64,000 nt of DNA from Sphingomonas limnosediminicola (GCF_039537965.1 NZ_BAABBM010000001.1:1-64000); one strand, 5' to 3'; shown: positions 47,397 through 57,515, counted from the first letter of the stretch. A program made the numbers and translations. Notes: a model not told the origin generated them from the sequence alone.

Positions 47397-47562
47397 GCGC
47401 GGGAGAGCTCGTTCCTAGGAACGGCGCCGAAGGAGCAACCGCCTCCGGAATCTCTCAGGCACCAAGGACCGCGCTGACCTGACAGTCTGGAAAGTGTCCG
47501 CCGAAGCCTCGTGCGACGGTTGACCGCCGAAGGGGCAAAGCTCTCAGGCTCTAGGGACAGAC
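47397..47562 (+). ncRNA. Tandem glycine riboswitch ahead of the gcv operon
   Basis: Two glycine aptamers. Aptamer 1 (47397-47474): P1 GCGCGG with CCGCGC, conserved GGAGAG, GCCGAAGGAGCAA, then TCTCTCAGGCACCAAGGACC. Aptamer 2 (47485-47562): P1 GTCTG with CAGAC, GCCGAAGGGGCAA, CTCTCAGG and AGGGACAG. A 10-base linker separates them. This arrangement controls gcv genes in many bacteria, usually raising expression when glycine binds. The gcvT start follows 62 bases later. Confidence 0.93.
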
Positions 47563-47624
47563 GGGGGCGGCAGGTGAAACCGAAGGGGTGGAGGCTGTCG
47601 CTTGACGTCTGCAGGAGCGCCTTG

Positions 47625-48815
47625 ATGAGCCGAGAAGTCCATTCCGGTCCGACCGACGAGAACCAGGCGCGCGGAACGCCTTACAGCGGCGATCCCGAAG
47701 GCGGGGCCGGCCTGGCAACTCCGCTCGACAAGCTCGCGCTCGACGAATGGCACCGTTCGAAGGGTGCCCGAATGGTCCCGTTCGCCGGCTATGAAATGCC
47801 CGTCCAGTATGAAGGCATCATGGCTGAGCATCTTTGGACTCGCGAAAATGCGGGTCTGTTCGATGTCAGTCACATGGGCCAGCTGTTCATCCACGGCCGC
47901 GGTGTCGACGCAGCGCTCGAGCGGGTGATGCCGGGCGACTTCAAGTCGGCCAAGGACATGAAGCCCAAATATTCGCTGCTCCTCAATGAAGAGGGCGGGA
48001 TCATCGACGACCTGATGGCGACGCGCCGAGGCGATGATTTTTACGTCGTCGTGAACGGCGCGACCAAGCATGGCGACATCGATTATCTGACGCAGCGCAT
48101 GCCCGATGTGGTGATCGACCATATGAAGGAGCAGGCGCTGCTTGCCCTTCAGGGGCCGAAGGCCGCCGAGGTTCTCGACGCCGCAATCCCGGGCGTCGCG
48201 CAGCTTGGCTTCATGGAAGGCGGACCGTTCCGCGCCTTCGGCCACCCGTTATGGATCAGCCGCTCGGGCTATACGGGTGAGGACGGGTTCGAGATTTCCA
48301 TTCCTGCGATCGCGGTTCAGTCGCTTGCTGATTGGCTCATTGCCGATGAGCGCGTGAAGCCGATCGGCCTTGGCGCGCGGGATTCGTTGCGGCTCGAGGC
48401 GGGCCTTCCGCTCTATGGCCACGACCTGGACGACCGGACGACGCCGGTCATGGCGGGCCTCAACTTTGCGCTGAACAAGCGGCGCCGCGCCGATGGCGGT
48501 TTCGCCGGCGCCATGCGCATTCTTGCCGAGTTGGAGAACGGCCCGCCGACGCTTCGGGTCGGCTTCGACATTGAAGGGCGCCAGCCGGTCCGGGAAGGTG
48601 CCCTCATCTTGACCGGCGAGGGCAATGAAGTCGGGCGGATCACCAGCGGCGGCTTCTCACCATCGCTGCAGCGGCCGATTGCCATGGGTTATGTCGGCAT
48701 CACCTTCGCCGAGCCCGGAACGGCGCTGAAGCTCGAGCAGCGCGGAAAGCTGTTCGATGCGCGCGTCGTGCCGATGCCGTTCGTCCCCCACCGCTATCAC
48801 CGCAAGGGAGCCTGA
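47625..48815 (+). CDS. gcvT: Aminomethyltransferase (glycine cleavage T protein)
   Basis: A 396-residue T protein that moves the aminomethyl carbon from lipoyl-H protein to tetrahydrofolate, giving methylene-THF and ammonia. Typical sequence: [18 protein letters not shown] near 48, [12 protein letters not shown] near 77, [13 protein letters not shown] near 218, [21 protein letters not shown] near 245. Start at 47625 with AGGAG 7 bases upstream follows the riboswitch; the in-frame reading upstream passes through aptamer 2 and is rejected. An unusual 25-residue hydrophilic N-terminal extension precedes [16 protein letters not shown]. Confidence 0.95.
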   Translation: MSREVHSGPTDENQARGTPYSGDPEGGAGLATPLDKLALDEWHRSKGARMVPFAGYEMPVQYEGIMAEHLWTRENAGLFDVSHMGQLFIHGRGVDAALERVMPGDFKSAKDMKPKYSLLLNEEGGIIDDLMATRRGDDFYVVVNGATKHGDIDYLTQRMPDVVIDHMKEQALLALQGPKAAEVLDAAIPGVAQLGFMEGGPFRAFGHPLWISRSGYTGEDGFEISIPAIAVQSLADWLIADERVKPIGLGARDSLRLEAGLPLYGHDLDDRTTPVMAGLNFALNKRRRADGGFAGAMRILAELENGPPTLRVGFDIEGRQPVREGALILTGEGNEVGRITSGGFSPSLQRPIAMGYVGITFAEPGTALKLEQRGKLFDARVVPMPFVPHRYHRKGA

Positions 48816-48819
48816 CCTG

Positions 48820-49191
48820 ATGAGCCTGTACTTCACCAAAGAACATGAATGGATCCGCGTCGAAGGCGACACCGCGACCGTCGGCATTTCGAACCATGCG
48901 CAAGAAGCGCTGGGCGACATTGTGTTCGCCGAAGTGCCGGATGCCGGGCGCCGGGTGAACAAGGGCCAGGAAGCGGCGGTCGTCGAATCCGTGAAGGCTG
49001 CTTCGGACGTTTATGCGCCGGTTTCGGGCGAGGTCGTCGAAGGCAACCAGGCGGTCGCCGACGATCCGGCGCTCGTGAACAGCGACCCCGAAGGCCAGGG
49101 CTGGTTCTTCAAGATCAAGCTCGACAATCCGGGCGAACTAGACGGCCTGATGGACGAGGGCGCCTACCGCGACTGGATCAAGACCCTTTGA
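48820..49191 (+). CDS. gcvH: Glycine cleavage system H protein
   Basis: A 123-residue lipoyl carrier protein that shuttles the aminomethyl group between P, T and L proteins. The lipoylation lysine is Lys59 in [10 protein letters not shown]. Typical start [17 protein letters not shown] and [11 protein letters not shown]; length normal. The ATG at 48820 lies 4 bases after the gcvT stop. Its stop overlaps the next gene's TTG. Confidence 0.96.
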   Translation: MSLYFTKEHEWIRVEGDTATVGISNHAQEALGDIVFAEVPDAGRRVNKGQEAAVVESVKAASDVYAPVSGEVVEGNQAVADDPALVNSDPEGQGWFFKIKLDNPGELDGLMDEGAYRDWIKTL

Positions 49192-49937
49192 GTCCAGCTG
49201 CCGCCTCGACCAGCAAGTGGAACGCCGCGGACTATGCGCGCGTCGGCGGCTTCGTGGCCGAGCTTGGCGGCGCGGCGCTGGATCTGCTCGATCCGCAACG
49301 TGGGGAGCGGATCCTCGACATCGGCTGCGGCGAGGGAACGCTGACCCAGAAGATCGTCGAGCGCGGCGCGACGGTTCTCGGCATCGATAATTCTCCCGAA
49401 ATGATCACCGCTGCGCGCGCCAAGGGCATCGACGCCGTGCTGCTCGACGTTGCCGACATGACCTTCTCGTCCGAGTTCGATGCCGTCTTTTCGAACGCGA
49501 CCTTGCATTGGGTGCTGGAGAAAGAGCAGTCGGCGCGCGCGATCTTCCGGGCGCTGAAGACCGGTGGCCGGTTCGCGGGCGAGATGGGCGGCGAAGGCAA
49601 TCTCAGGAAACTGCGCGATGCGCTCGATGAGGAGCTGATCATCCGCGGTTACGTACCGCCGATTGAGGCGAGCAACTGGTACGCCTCCCCCGAGGAATTT
49701 GCCGCCGTTTACGAAGCCGCCGGTTTCGAGCAGATCGACGCCCGCCTGATGGAGCGGCCGACCCGCGTCGATCACGGCGTCAACGAGTGGGTCACGACTT
49801 TCCGTCGCGGCTGGCTTGACCGGGCGCAGGTTCCCGAAGCCGAACGCGCCGAGATCGGTACTGCCGTCGCCGACCGCGTGGGCTCCAATATCGCCGATTA
49901 CGTCCGCCTTCGCTTCATCATGAGGAAGCCAAACTGA
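49188..49937 (+). CDS. SAM-dependent methyltransferase inside the gcv operon
   Basis: A 249-residue class I methyltransferase similar in pattern to trans-aconitate methyltransferase-type proteins. SAM motif [20 protein letters not shown] near 44, [15 protein letters not shown] near 65, [22 protein letters not shown] near 90, [16 protein letters not shown] near 125. TTG start overlaps the gcvH stop by 4 bases (TTGA), and its stop overlaps the gcvPA start (TGATG), so it is embedded in the operon. The substrate is not evident. It is not part of the usual gcv gene set, so the context suggests a link to glycine or one-carbon metabolism, or co-expression only. Confidence 0.8.
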   Translation: MSPAAASTSKWNAADYARVGGFVAELGGAALDLLDPQRGERILDIGCGEGTLTQKIVERGATVLGIDNSPEMITAARAKGIDAVLLDVADMTFSSEFDAVFSNATLHWVLEKEQSARAIFRALKTGGRFAGEMGGEGNLRKLRDALDEELIIRGYVPPIEASNWYASPEEFAAVYEAAGFEQIDARLMERPTRVDHGVNEWVTTFRRGWLDRAQVPEAERAEIGTAVADRVGSNIADYVRLRFIMRKPN

Positions 49938-51295
49938 TGCGTTATTTGCCGCTGAGCGACGCCGACCGCAGTGAGATGCTGCGCGTGATCGGTGCCGGCT
50001 CGATCGATGAACTCTTTCGCGACGTGCCCGAGGAGGCGCGGCTAAGCGGTCCGATTGAGGACCTGCAGATGCACGCGTCGGAGATGGCGGTCGAGCGGCA
50101 CATGACGGCGCTGTCGCGCAAGAATATGGTCGCGGGCGACGGGGCCTTCTTCCTCGGCTGCGGTGCTTACAAGCACCACATTCCGGCGAGCGTCGACCAT
50201 ATCATCCAGCGCGGCGAGTTCCTGACCAGCTACACGCCCTACCAGCCCGAGATCGCGCAGGGCACGCTGCAGATGCTGTTCGAGTTCCAGACGCAGGTCG
50301 CTCGGCTCTTCGGCTGCGAGGTGGCAAACGCGTCGATGTACGATGGCTCGACGGCGATGTGGGAAGCGATCGTCATGGGCCACCGCATCACGCGGCGGAA
50401 CAAGACGATCATCTCGTCCGGCGTGCACCCGCATTATGTGAGCGTCGCCAGGACGATGGCGAAGTTCACTGAGGACAATCTCCAGACATCGCTTCCCCGG
50501 CTGACAGCAGAAACCGACGTGGAAAGTCTGATCGCTGCCATTGATGGCGAGACCAGCGCGGTTGTTGTCCAATACCCGGACATCCTCGGCCGGATCACCG
50601 ACCTGGCGCCGATCGCCGAGGCGGCGCATGCCGCGGGTGCGATCCTGATCGCGGTGGTTACCGAGCCCGTCGCGCTCGGCCTGATCAAATCGCCGGGCGA
50701 GATGGGCGCGGACATCGTCGTCGGCGAGGGCCAGAGTATCGGCGTCGGGCTGCAGTTCGGCGGCCCTTACGTCGGCCTGTTTGCCACCCGCGAAAAGTTT
50801 GTCCGCCAGATGCCGGGCCGCCTGGCCGGTGAGACGGTCGATGCCGAAGGCAAGCGCGGCTTCGTGCTGACGCTGTCGACGCGTGAGCAACACATCCGTC
50901 GCGAAAAGGCGACGTCGAATATTTGCACGAACTCCGGCCTCTGCGCCTTAGCGTTTTCGGTTCACATGACCTTGCTTGGCGAAAAGGGCCTGAGGCAGCT
51001 CGCGTCCTTAAATCACGCGCGCGCGTGCGAGGCGGCCGATCGGCTGGCTGATATCCCGGGGGTGGAGCTTGTCACCAACAGTTTCTTCAACGAATTCACA
51101 CTCCGGCTTCCGGTCGAGGCGCGGCCGGCGGTTCACGCGATGGTCGAGAAGGGCATTCTCGGCGGCGTGTCCCTTGGGCGGCTCTATCCAGGGATAGAAG
51201 ACCTGCAAAACGGACTGGTCGTTGCCGTTACCGAAGTCGTGACTGACGAGGACATTGGTGCCCTGGAAGCGGCGCTGAAGGAGGTATGCGCGTGA
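49937..51295 (+). CDS. gcvPA: Glycine dehydrogenase subunit 1
   Basis: A 452-residue N-terminal half of the two-subunit P protein that decarboxylates glycine with PLP. N-terminus [20 protein letters not shown] is typical; also [18 protein letters not shown] near 70, [20 protein letters not shown] near 100, [16 protein letters not shown] near 127 and [16 protein letters not shown] near 327. The start overlaps the methyltransferase stop (TGATG) and the gene overlaps gcvPB by 4 bases. Confidence 0.96.
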   Translation: MRYLPLSDADRSEMLRVIGAGSIDELFRDVPEEARLSGPIEDLQMHASEMAVERHMTALSRKNMVAGDGAFFLGCGAYKHHIPASVDHIIQRGEFLTSYTPYQPEIAQGTLQMLFEFQTQVARLFGCEVANASMYDGSTAMWEAIVMGHRITRRNKTIISSGVHPHYVSVARTMAKFTEDNLQTSLPRLTAETDVESLIAAIDGETSAVVVQYPDILGRITDLAPIAEAAHAAGAILIAVVTEPVALGLIKSPGEMGADIVVGEGQSIGVGLQFGGPYVGLFATREKFVRQMPGRLAGETVDAEGKRGFVLTLSTREQHIRREKATSNICTNSGLCALAFSVHMTLLGEKGLRQLASLNHARACEAADRLADIPGVELVTNSFFNEFTLRLPVEARPAVHAMVEKGILGGVSLGRLYPGIEDLQNGLVVAVTEVVTDEDIGALEAALKEVCA

Positions 51296-52860
51296 CCGTC
51301 AATCCTTCAGGCTGGCGACCGTCCGCCCCATCCAACGAGCAGGGTGAGGCCCAGACCACGACGGGCAACCGTGCGCTCATGCTCGAAGAGCCTTTGATCT
51401 TCGAAATCGATGGCGGCGAGACCACCGGGGTCGACTTCGCCGACATGCCGCAGCGTGCGACGAAGCTCGGCGGGCTGGAGCGGTCGCGGCCAATCGCGCT
51501 GCCCGGCCTCAGCGAGCCCGAAGCGGTGCGCCACTACACGCGCCTGTCGCGTCAGAATTACGCGATCGACCTCGGCCTTTTCCCGCTCGGGTCGTGCACG
51601 ATGAAGCATAACCCGCGCCTCAACGAGAAGGTCGCGCGGCTTCCCGGCTTCGCCGACGTTCACCCGCTACAGCCGCAGGAGACAGTGCAGGGCGCGCTTC
51701 AGGTGATCAATGAGCTCGCCTTCTGGCTGCTCAACCTCACCGGCATGCACGGCGTCGCGATGAGCCCGAAGGCGGGCGCACACGGTGAGCTATGTGGTCT
51801 GCTTTGCATCCGCGCGGCACTCGAAGCGCGCGGCGACAAGCGCGAGGTCGTCCTGGTCCCTGAGAGTGCTCACGGAACCAACCCAGCGACAGCGGCCTTT
51901 GCCGGTTACCGCGTCGAGAACATCCCGGCGAACGCCGCCGGCCGCGTCGACTTGGAGGCGCTGAAGGCGCGGTTGGGGCCGGATGTGGCGGCGGTGATGA
52001 TCACCAACCCGAACACTTGCGGCCTGTTCGAGCCGGACATGAAGGCAATCAGTGACGCGGTCCATGCAGCTGGGGGCTTCGTCTATTGCGACGGCGCGAA
52101 CTTCAACGCGATCGTCGGGAAGGTTCGTCCCGGCGACCTCGGCATCGACGCGATGCATATCAACTTGCACAAGACCTTCTCGACGCCCCACGGCGGAGGC
52201 GGGCCTGGCTCCGGCCCAGTGGTCTTGTCGGAGGCGCTGGCTCCATACGGACCGATTCCCTACGCCGCGAAGTACCGCGACGGCAGCTTCAAGATGGTCG
52301 AGGAAGAGCATGCCGGCGAAGAGCATCCGGACGGCTTCGGGCGGATGGTCGCTTTCCACGGCCAGATGGGCATGTTCACCCGCGCGCTCGCCTATATCCT
52401 CAGCCATGGCGCCGACGGCCTGAAGCAGGTCGCCGAGGATGCAGTGCTCAACGCCAATTACGTCCTCCGGAGCCTGGAAGGCGTGCTCGACGCGCCGTTC
52501 GCGAAGAGCGGTCCCTGCATGCACGAGGCGATCTTTTCCGACCGCGGGTTCGAAGGCGGCGTGAGCACGATCGATCTCGCCAAGGCGCTGATCGACGAGG
52601 GCTTCCACCCGATGACCATGTACTTCCCGCTGGTCGTCCATGGCGCAATGCTGGTGGAGCCGACGGAAACGGAATCAAAGGCGAGCCTCGACCAGTTCAT
52701 CGCCTCGGTGCGCTCCATCGCGGAACGCGCGAAGGCCGGCGACCAGAGCCTCAAGGCGGCGCCAATCTATGCGCCGCGGCGGAGACTTGATGAGACCCTG
52801 GCGGCCCGCAAGCCAATTCTGACCTGGCGGGCGCCGGAACCGGCTCAGGCCGCCGAGTAG
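51292..52860 (+). CDS. gcvPB: Glycine dehydrogenase subunit 2
   Basis: A 522-residue C-terminal half of the P protein, carrying the PLP lysine in [19 protein letters not shown] near residue 300. Also [20 protein letters not shown] near 98, [15 protein letters not shown] near 192 and [17 protein letters not shown] near 405. GTG start at 51292 is chosen because AAGGAGG (51278-51284) then has a 7-base spacer; the ATG at 51286 would be too close. GTGA overlaps the gcvPA stop. Confidence 0.96.
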   Translation: MTVNPSGWRPSAPSNEQGEAQTTTGNRALMLEEPLIFEIDGGETTGVDFADMPQRATKLGGLERSRPIALPGLSEPEAVRHYTRLSRQNYAIDLGLFPLGSCTMKHNPRLNEKVARLPGFADVHPLQPQETVQGALQVINELAFWLLNLTGMHGVAMSPKAGAHGELCGLLCIRAALEARGDKREVVLVPESAHGTNPATAAFAGYRVENIPANAAGRVDLEALKARLGPDVAAVMITNPNTCGLFEPDMKAISDAVHAAGGFVYCDGANFNAIVGKVRPGDLGIDAMHINLHKTFSTPHGGGGPGSGPVVLSEALAPYGPIPYAAKYRDGSFKMVEEEHAGEEHPDGFGRMVAFHGQMGMFTRALAYILSHGADGLKQVAEDAVLNANYVLRSLEGVLDAPFAKSGPCMHEAIFSDRGFEGGVSTIDLAKALIDEGFHPMTMYFPLVVHGAMLVEPTETESKASLDQFIASVRSIAERAKAGDQSLKAAPIYAPRRRLDETLAARKPILTWRAPEPAQAAE

Positions 52861-52874
52861 AGGAGGCGAGGGGC

Positions 52875-53381
52875 ATGCAGCCGCAGGGCAATTGGCTGAC
52901 GGCGGCACTTCCGTTCGTTGTCATCGCGATTGTGCTGGCGATCCGCTTTCGGCGGATGAGGAGGGAGCTTCCGCTGAACCCGGAGCGGCTGTGGATTGCG
53001 CCGGCGATCTACGTGCTGCTTGCAGGAACGACCCTCTATTCATTGATGCCGCCGCAGATGGGTTGGCTGCTGATGATAGCGGGCGTCGCTGTGGGTGCGG
53101 TGCTCGGCTGGCATCGCGGCAAGCTTATTCACATGACCCGCAACCCCGAAAACGGCGATCTGACGCAGCGATCGTCGCCTCTGGCAGTTGTGTTACTTGC
53201 GGCGCTGGTCGCCCTGAAGCTCGGCGCCAAGGCCATCTTCGGCGACTCCGCCGTCGGTCATCCAAGCAGTAGCGCCATGCTCCTTACCGACGCCTTCATC
53301 GGCTTTGCGTTGGGCCTTCTAACGGCGACGCGACTGGAGCTTTACCTGCGCGCGCGTCGCCTCCTGGGGCAAAGCGTTTGA
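52875..53381 (+). CDS. CcdC/DUF1453-like membrane protein
   Basis: A 168-residue inner-membrane protein with about five hydrophobic segments (ALPFVVIAIVLAIRFRRMRR, RLWIAPAIYVLLAGTTLY, MGWLLMIAGVAVGAVLG and more), including GAVLGWHRGKL, a pattern of the CcdC/DUF1453 family. The role is not established in Gram-negatives. It follows gcvPB by 14 bases, so it may be in the operon. Its 3' end overlaps the next gene by 4 bases (TTGA). Confidence 0.7.
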   Translation: MQPQGNWLTAALPFVVIAIVLAIRFRRMRRELPLNPERLWIAPAIYVLLAGTTLYSLMPPQMGWLLMIAGVAVGAVLGWHRGKLIHMTRNPENGDLTQRSSPLAVVLLAALVALKLGAKAIFGDSAVGHPSSSAMLLTDAFIGFALGLLTATRLELYLRARRLLGQSV

Positions 53382-54025
53382 CCGACAACCGTCGCTTCTA
53401 CGAGGCGGCTGCGGCCGGTGCTCGTCGCTCTGCACCCGCAGCGCTGCGCAATCGCGAGCCCATTGCCGAGGTTCTGGAGGAATGGCTGCCCGCAAGTGGG
53501 CTGGTATTGGAGATCGCGAGCGGAACGGGCGAGCACGTTGCTTACTTCGCGGAGCGCTTTCCGGCTCTCGAATGGCAGCCGAGCGACCTGCATCGGGACG
53601 CACTGGCCTCGATCGAAGCATGGCGCGAGCATTCCGGACTCCCGAATGTGCGTCCGCCGATCGCAATCGATGCCTCTTCACCCGACTGGAGCATCGATCG
53701 CGCCGATGCACTCCTAAGCATCAACATGGTGCACATCAGCCCGTGGAGTTCTGCGCTCGGCTTGCTCGATGGCGCAGCTCGCCTTCTTGCCGATGGGGCG
53801 CCGCTGATCCTCTACGGTCCGTGGCTGAAAGACGACATCGAAACGGCGCCGAGCAACGCTGCGTTCGATCAGGACTTGAAAGCGCGTGACCCGGCCTGGG
53901 GCCTTCGCCGGGTGGAGGACTTCGCGGCGGCTGCCGCCGAACGCGGTCTGCGCCTTGAGGAGACGCGCATCATGCCCGCCAACAACTTGATGCTGTTGTT
54001 GCGTCCAGATCGGACCAATCGATAA
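53378..54025 (+). CDS. DUF938 family SAM-dependent methyltransferase
   Basis: A 215-residue protein of the DUF938 family, with methyltransferase-like motif LVLEIASGTGEHVAYFAERFP near 42 and WQPSDLHRDALASIEAW near 68. The conserved region INMVHISPWSSALGLLDGAARLL and LYGPW near 146 are family hallmarks. TTG start overlaps the upstream stop. Members are uncharacterised methyltransferases; substrate unknown. Confidence 0.85.
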   Translation: MTDNRRFYEAAAAGARRSAPAALRNREPIAEVLEEWLPASGLVLEIASGTGEHVAYFAERFPALEWQPSDLHRDALASIEAWREHSGLPNVRPPIAIDASSPDWSIDRADALLSINMVHISPWSSALGLLDGAARLLADGAPLILYGPWLKDDIETAPSNAAFDQDLKARDPAWGLRRVEDFAAAAAERGLRLEETRIMPANNLMLLLRPDRTNR

Positions 54026-54060
54026 CCATCGCCGGTAACGGCGAATGATATGCCGAGAGA

Positions 54061-54486
54061 ATGCAACCTCTCGGTCAACCCCCGTCAGAGCAAAGTCGCC
54101 GTGGATCTCCTCGATCGAAGGTATTCCTTGCGGCGACGCTCGAGTGGCCGGACCGGGCGCGGACCGTCGTACTGCGGGACCTTTCAGAGCATGGCGCGCT
54201 GATCCAAGGAAACGGGCTGGTCGCCCGTGACGTGCCCGTAATCCTCCGTCGCAAGGACCTGAGCGTCGGTGGTCATGTGGCCTGGGTGCGCGGCAATCTC
54301 GCGGGAATCGCGTTCACCAACAGTCTGAATCGCGAGGTGGTAATGCAGCACATTCCGCGGGCGGCCGTCCGGCAAAAGGATCAGCCCCTTCACCGACGAC
54401 CAGCGGTGACCCAACGCGGAATGAATGCGGAAGAGCGCCGCTGGTTCGAAGAAATGACGCGCCCGCCGAAAGACGGCAAAGGCTAG
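54061..54486 (+). CDS. PilZ domain protein
   Basis: A 141-residue protein with a single PilZ domain, a c-di-GMP-binding fold: RRGSPRSKVFLAATL near residue 13 (R-x3-R-type arginines) and VLRDLSEHGALIQG near 37 (DxSxxG). Residues 100-141 are a basic, Pro-rich tail. It converges with a two-domain PilZ gene, overlapping by 4 bases. Likely a c-di-GMP effector, but no partner is evident. Confidence 0.82.
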   Translation: MQPLGQPPSEQSRRGSPRSKVFLAATLEWPDRARTVVLRDLSEHGALIQGNGLVARDVPVILRRKDLSVGGHVAWVRGNLAGIAFTNSLNREVVMQHIPRAAVRQKDQPLHRRPAVTQRGMNAEERRWFEEMTRPPKDGKG

Positions 54487-55124
54487 TTCGCGGCGCGATC
54501 GCGATCCTGGCGCTCGCCAAGCCAGCCCACCAACTGTGAGAGGGCCAGCACGCGATTGAACGTAATCCCGCAGGTCTCGCCATCGGCCCAACGGACAACG
54601 CCCTGCTCAGGCGAGAGGCCGGGAAGCGTGACGACCACGTTCGCGCCGACCGGCAGTTCCCTGGTCGCCTCGACGCGCAAGCCGCCTTGCGAGACGTTGA
54701 CGGTCCGTGCGCGATGCATCGTGGCGCCCTGGCGAACCCATGCGTTACATTCGATCTCGATGCGCGGCATCCGTGGGCGGAGGCCATCAGCGGAGCCGGA
54801 GATGAGCGACAGCACATCGATCGGGGTGTCGAACTCAACGCCCACATGCTCGCCGTTCACCCACAACGCCTTGCCACCGATCGGCTCGCCCTGCTTGAGC
54901 TCGATATAGAGCCGCGCAGCTTCGGGAATGTCGGAATAGGCACGGATCAGCATGCCGCCTGCCGATATGTTCTTGATCAGGCAAAGCTCGCGCCGGTCGT
55001 CAATCAGGAGCGATCCGACCCGGAGGAGGCTTAAGTAGCGTTCGCAGCTTCGACGCTCGGCGGGCGCCTTCGGGACGCCTGCTAAGGAGTAAACCGTGGT
55101 TTCGACCTGTTGCTCGTCCAACAT
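54483..55124 (-). CDS. Tandem PilZ domain protein
   Basis: A 213-residue protein with two PilZ-like domains. Domain 1 (about 20-110): ERRSCERYLSLLRVG, then CLIKNISAGGMLI (NxSxxG) and VNGEHVGVEFD. Domain 2 (about 120-205): RIEIECNAWVRQG, then RTVNVSQGGLRVE (NxSxxG) and VRWADGETCGITFN. Domain 2 lacks an obvious R-x3-R. Probably a c-di-GMP responder. Start 55124 has GGAG close upstream; 55157 is an alternative. Converges with the single-PilZ gene. Confidence 0.8.
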   Translation of the reverse strand: MLDEQQVETTVYSLAGVPKAPAERRSCERYLSLLRVGSLLIDDRRELCLIKNISAGGMLIRAYSDIPEAARLYIELKQGEPIGGKALWVNGEHVGVEFDTPIDVLSLISGSADGLRPRMPRIEIECNAWVRQGATMHRARTVNVSQGGLRVEATRELPVGANVVVTLPGLSPEQGVVRWADGETCGITFNRVLALSQLVGWLGERQDRDRAAN

Positions 55125-55306
55125 GCACTCCGGACCTTCGAAGGTTTGCCAACGCATGCTTGCTGCGCCGTATGCACGGCGCCGCCCCCCACTCGCATCT
55201 GACTGGCTTAATCCTCATGCCTTACCAGTTAGTTGCGATTGCCGCCGAAGCGACGATAGTTTGCCGAAGGTGTGCGCTAGGCGTAGTGAGAGGTCGGAGG
55301 TGCGGC

Positions 55307-56299
55307 ATGAATAGAGCGCTTTTTCTGGGCCTGCTGCTGATGGCGGCTAGCGGGACAGCGCTGGCCCAGGGTCAGGCTGCTCCAGCTCAGGCTGCGCCGT
55401 TCCAGGCGACCAGCGGGCCCTTGGCGTCCGCCGTCGACAAGACAACGCAAACCGAGGAAGTCCGCTTCCGCAACGAATATAACTACCGGATGACCGTTCC
55501 GGTTACACTTTCGGGCAATGGCCCCTACCGCTTCCTCGTCGATACCGGCGCCGACCGGACGGCGATTTCACGGGATCTTGCGACGCGGCTGAAGCTGACG
55601 GCCGGGCAGGGTGTCTCGCTTCACAGCATTTCCGGCGTTTCTAGCGTCGATACCGCGACGGTGCCGGCGCTTCAGTTGACGCGGAAACCGGTCCGGATCG
55701 CCGATGCACCCCTGCTCGACAGCGCCAACATGGGCGCTGACGGAATCCTCGGCACGGACTCGCTCGCCTCGCAGCGTGTCGTTTTCGATTTTCCCGCGCA
55801 AACTATGTCGATCGTGCCATCGGCCAGTCCGGATTGGCATGACGAGCCTGGTACCATCGTCGTTGAGGCCAAGCGGCGTAACGGACGGCTCGTGGTCACC
55901 GACGCCTATGCGAACGGCCAGCACATCACGGTCGTGCTGGATACAGGCTCGCAGATCAGCATTGGCAACGAAGCGCTGAAGACGATGCTCACGGCTAAGT
56001 CGCTATCTGGTTCGCAGCCGGTGGAGCTTCAGTCTGTAACCGGCGACAAGCTGGCAGGCGACTACATGTTCGTCAAAGAGGTCGAGATGGGTGGCATCGG
56101 CCTCAGGAACCTGGCCGTCGTCTTCGCGCCGGCACACACGTTCAAACAGCTGAAGCTCGAGGATAAGCCTGCTCTGTTGCTCGGCATGAATGCGATCAGG
56201 TCCTTTAAGAAGGTATCGATCGACTTCGCGCGCAAAACGCTGCGCGTCATCGTGCCACAGGAAAGCCAACTCGAAGTCCGCGTCGCCAGCGCGCTTTAA
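55307..56299 (+). CDS. Exported retropepsin-like aspartic protease
   Basis: A 330-residue protein with signal peptide (MNRALFLGLLLMAASGTALA). It contains two retropepsin-like half-domains, each with a D-T/S-G active-site loop: FLVDTGADRTAIS near 77 and VVLDTGSQISIG near 211. This is a tandem form of the SpoIIGA/clan AA bacterial aspartic proteases. The two catalytic Asp could form one active site within a single chain. Start 55307 is supported by GGAGG 6 bases upstream; longer frames are not protein-like. Substrate unknown. Confidence 0.8.
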   Translation: MNRALFLGLLLMAASGTALAQGQAAPAQAAPFQATSGPLASAVDKTTQTEEVRFRNEYNYRMTVPVTLSGNGPYRFLVDTGADRTAISRDLATRLKLTAGQGVSLHSISGVSSVDTATVPALQLTRKPVRIADAPLLDSANMGADGILGTDSLASQRVVFDFPAQTMSIVPSASPDWHDEPGTIVVEAKRRNGRLVVTDAYANGQHITVVLDTGSQISIGNEALKTMLTAKSLSGSQPVELQSVTGDKLAGDYMFVKEVEMGGIGLRNLAVVFAPAHTFKQLKLEDKPALLLGMNAIRSFKKVSIDFARKTLRVIVPQESQLEVRVASAL

Positions 56300-56446
56300 C
56301 GCGCTCCGATTGTGCTCTGTCCGGGCGCTTGCCTAGAAGGCCGGATAAACAGCCATTTCGGTGCGGGTTCAGGTGGATATTCGCCGCGGCGACGAACGCA
56401 CCGCCCCCGCCTGTCGAGCGAGGCGAACGCGGTAAATAGTCGCGAA

Positions 56447-57220
56447 TTATACTTTCTCGGCGAACCGGTCGTGCAGGGCCGCAAGGGATGCGTCGTGCGT
56501 GAGGTCGAGATGGAGCGGGGTCACGCTCACATAGCCGTCGGCGACCGCCTCGAGGTCAGTTGAATGGCCGGGCGTTTCGACCATCGGTCCTAGCCCGAAC
56601 CAGTAATAGCCGTAGCCACGCGGATCGGTGCGCTCCACTATGCGGAGCCGACCGTAGTCGCGGATGCCTTGGCGGCAAACGCGGATGCCTTTGACGTCTT
56701 CCGGGCGCATCGCCGGGAAGTTCACGTTGATGAGCGTCTTGGGCTCCGTCTCTAGCTCGAGCAGGGGCGCTAGAACTCGCTCGGCCCATGCTTCGGCGGC
56801 CGCGAACGGGACCGTGTCGCCCATTCCTTCACGCGAATAGGCTTGGCTCAGGGCGATCGATCGGACGCCTGCGAGCGCTCCCTCCATCGCCGCGGAGACG
56901 GTGCCAGAGTAAGTGACGTCCTCGGCCAGGTTCGCGCCGCGATTGATCCCCGACATGATGAGGTCAGGTGGCGAGTCTTTCATGATGTGCGCCAGCGCCA
57001 GCATGACGGCGTCCGTGGGCGTCCCCGTGACGGAAAAACGCCGGTCGTCATGGCGCCGAAGCCGCACAGGTGTCGTTAGCGTGAGCGAATGGCCTGCGCC
57101 CGATTGTTCCTCAGTCGGTGCGACGATCCAGACGTCGTCGCTGAGCTTGCGTGCCACCGCTTCGAGAAGTTTCAGGCCGCGGGCGTTGATGCCGTCGTCA
57201 TTGGTCAGAAGAATGCGCAT
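56447..57220 (-). CDS. surE: 5'/3'-nucleotidase SurE
   Basis: A 257-residue acid phosphatase/nucleotidase active on nucleoside monophosphates. The N-terminal metal site MRILLTNDDGINARGLKLLE has the adjacent Asp pair. Also VAPTEEQSGAGHSLTL near 35, MSGINRGANLAEDVTYSGTVSAAMEG near 89 (Asn ligand) and FNGYVSVTPLHLDLT-like C-terminus. Length normal. Convergent with the aspartic protease gene. The usual partner pcm is absent here. Confidence 0.96.
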   Translation of the reverse strand: MRILLTNDDGINARGLKLLEAVARKLSDDVWIVAPTEEQSGAGHSLTLTTPVRLRRHDDRRFSVTGTPTDAVMLALAHIMKDSPPDLIMSGINRGANLAEDVTYSGTVSAAMEGALAGVRSIALSQAYSREGMGDTVPFAAAEAWAERVLAPLLELETEPKTLINVNFPAMRPEDVKGIRVCRQGIRDYGRLRIVERTDPRGYGYYWFGLGPMVETPGHSTDLEAVADGYVSVTPLHLDLTHDASLAALHDRFAEKV

Positions 57221-57515
57221 TTGGCGGCTATGGCGGGAAGGGTTCTAACCAGCAACTGTGTCAGGGCTCGCAACGACATTGCGCCATATTCGCAACATCT
57301 TGGCGATTTCTTCACTGGTTAACCGTCAGTGCTTGTTAAGGCTCTGAGGCATATTTATAGGCCGGCGTTGGGGATGACTGGCTTCATTTCGGTTAAGTCC
57401 CGAAAAAGTCAGTCGTAATTGCCTCCGGCTGCACCGGCGGGCCGGCCGCAGCAGGTGGCGGCGTATGGGCAAATCTCTGCAGGGGGCTGCAGAGATGATG
57501 TGCGGGGGAGGTTTT
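57221..57515 (+). other. Intergenic region between surE and dksA
   Basis: About 295 bases separate the divergent surE and dksA genes, so promoters for both must lie here. I see an AT-richer segment near 57333-57359 (TTGTTA, 15 bases, TTTATA) that could be a promoter for dksA, but the spacing is short. A GGGGGAGG ribosome-binding site stands before dksA at 57504-57511. No hairpin or further gene is clear. Confidence 0.35.

Noticed and set aside
47511..47624. N-terminal extension of GcvT
   Set aside because: The in-frame reading passes through riboswitch aptamer 2; the ATG at 47625 has a good ribosome-binding site.
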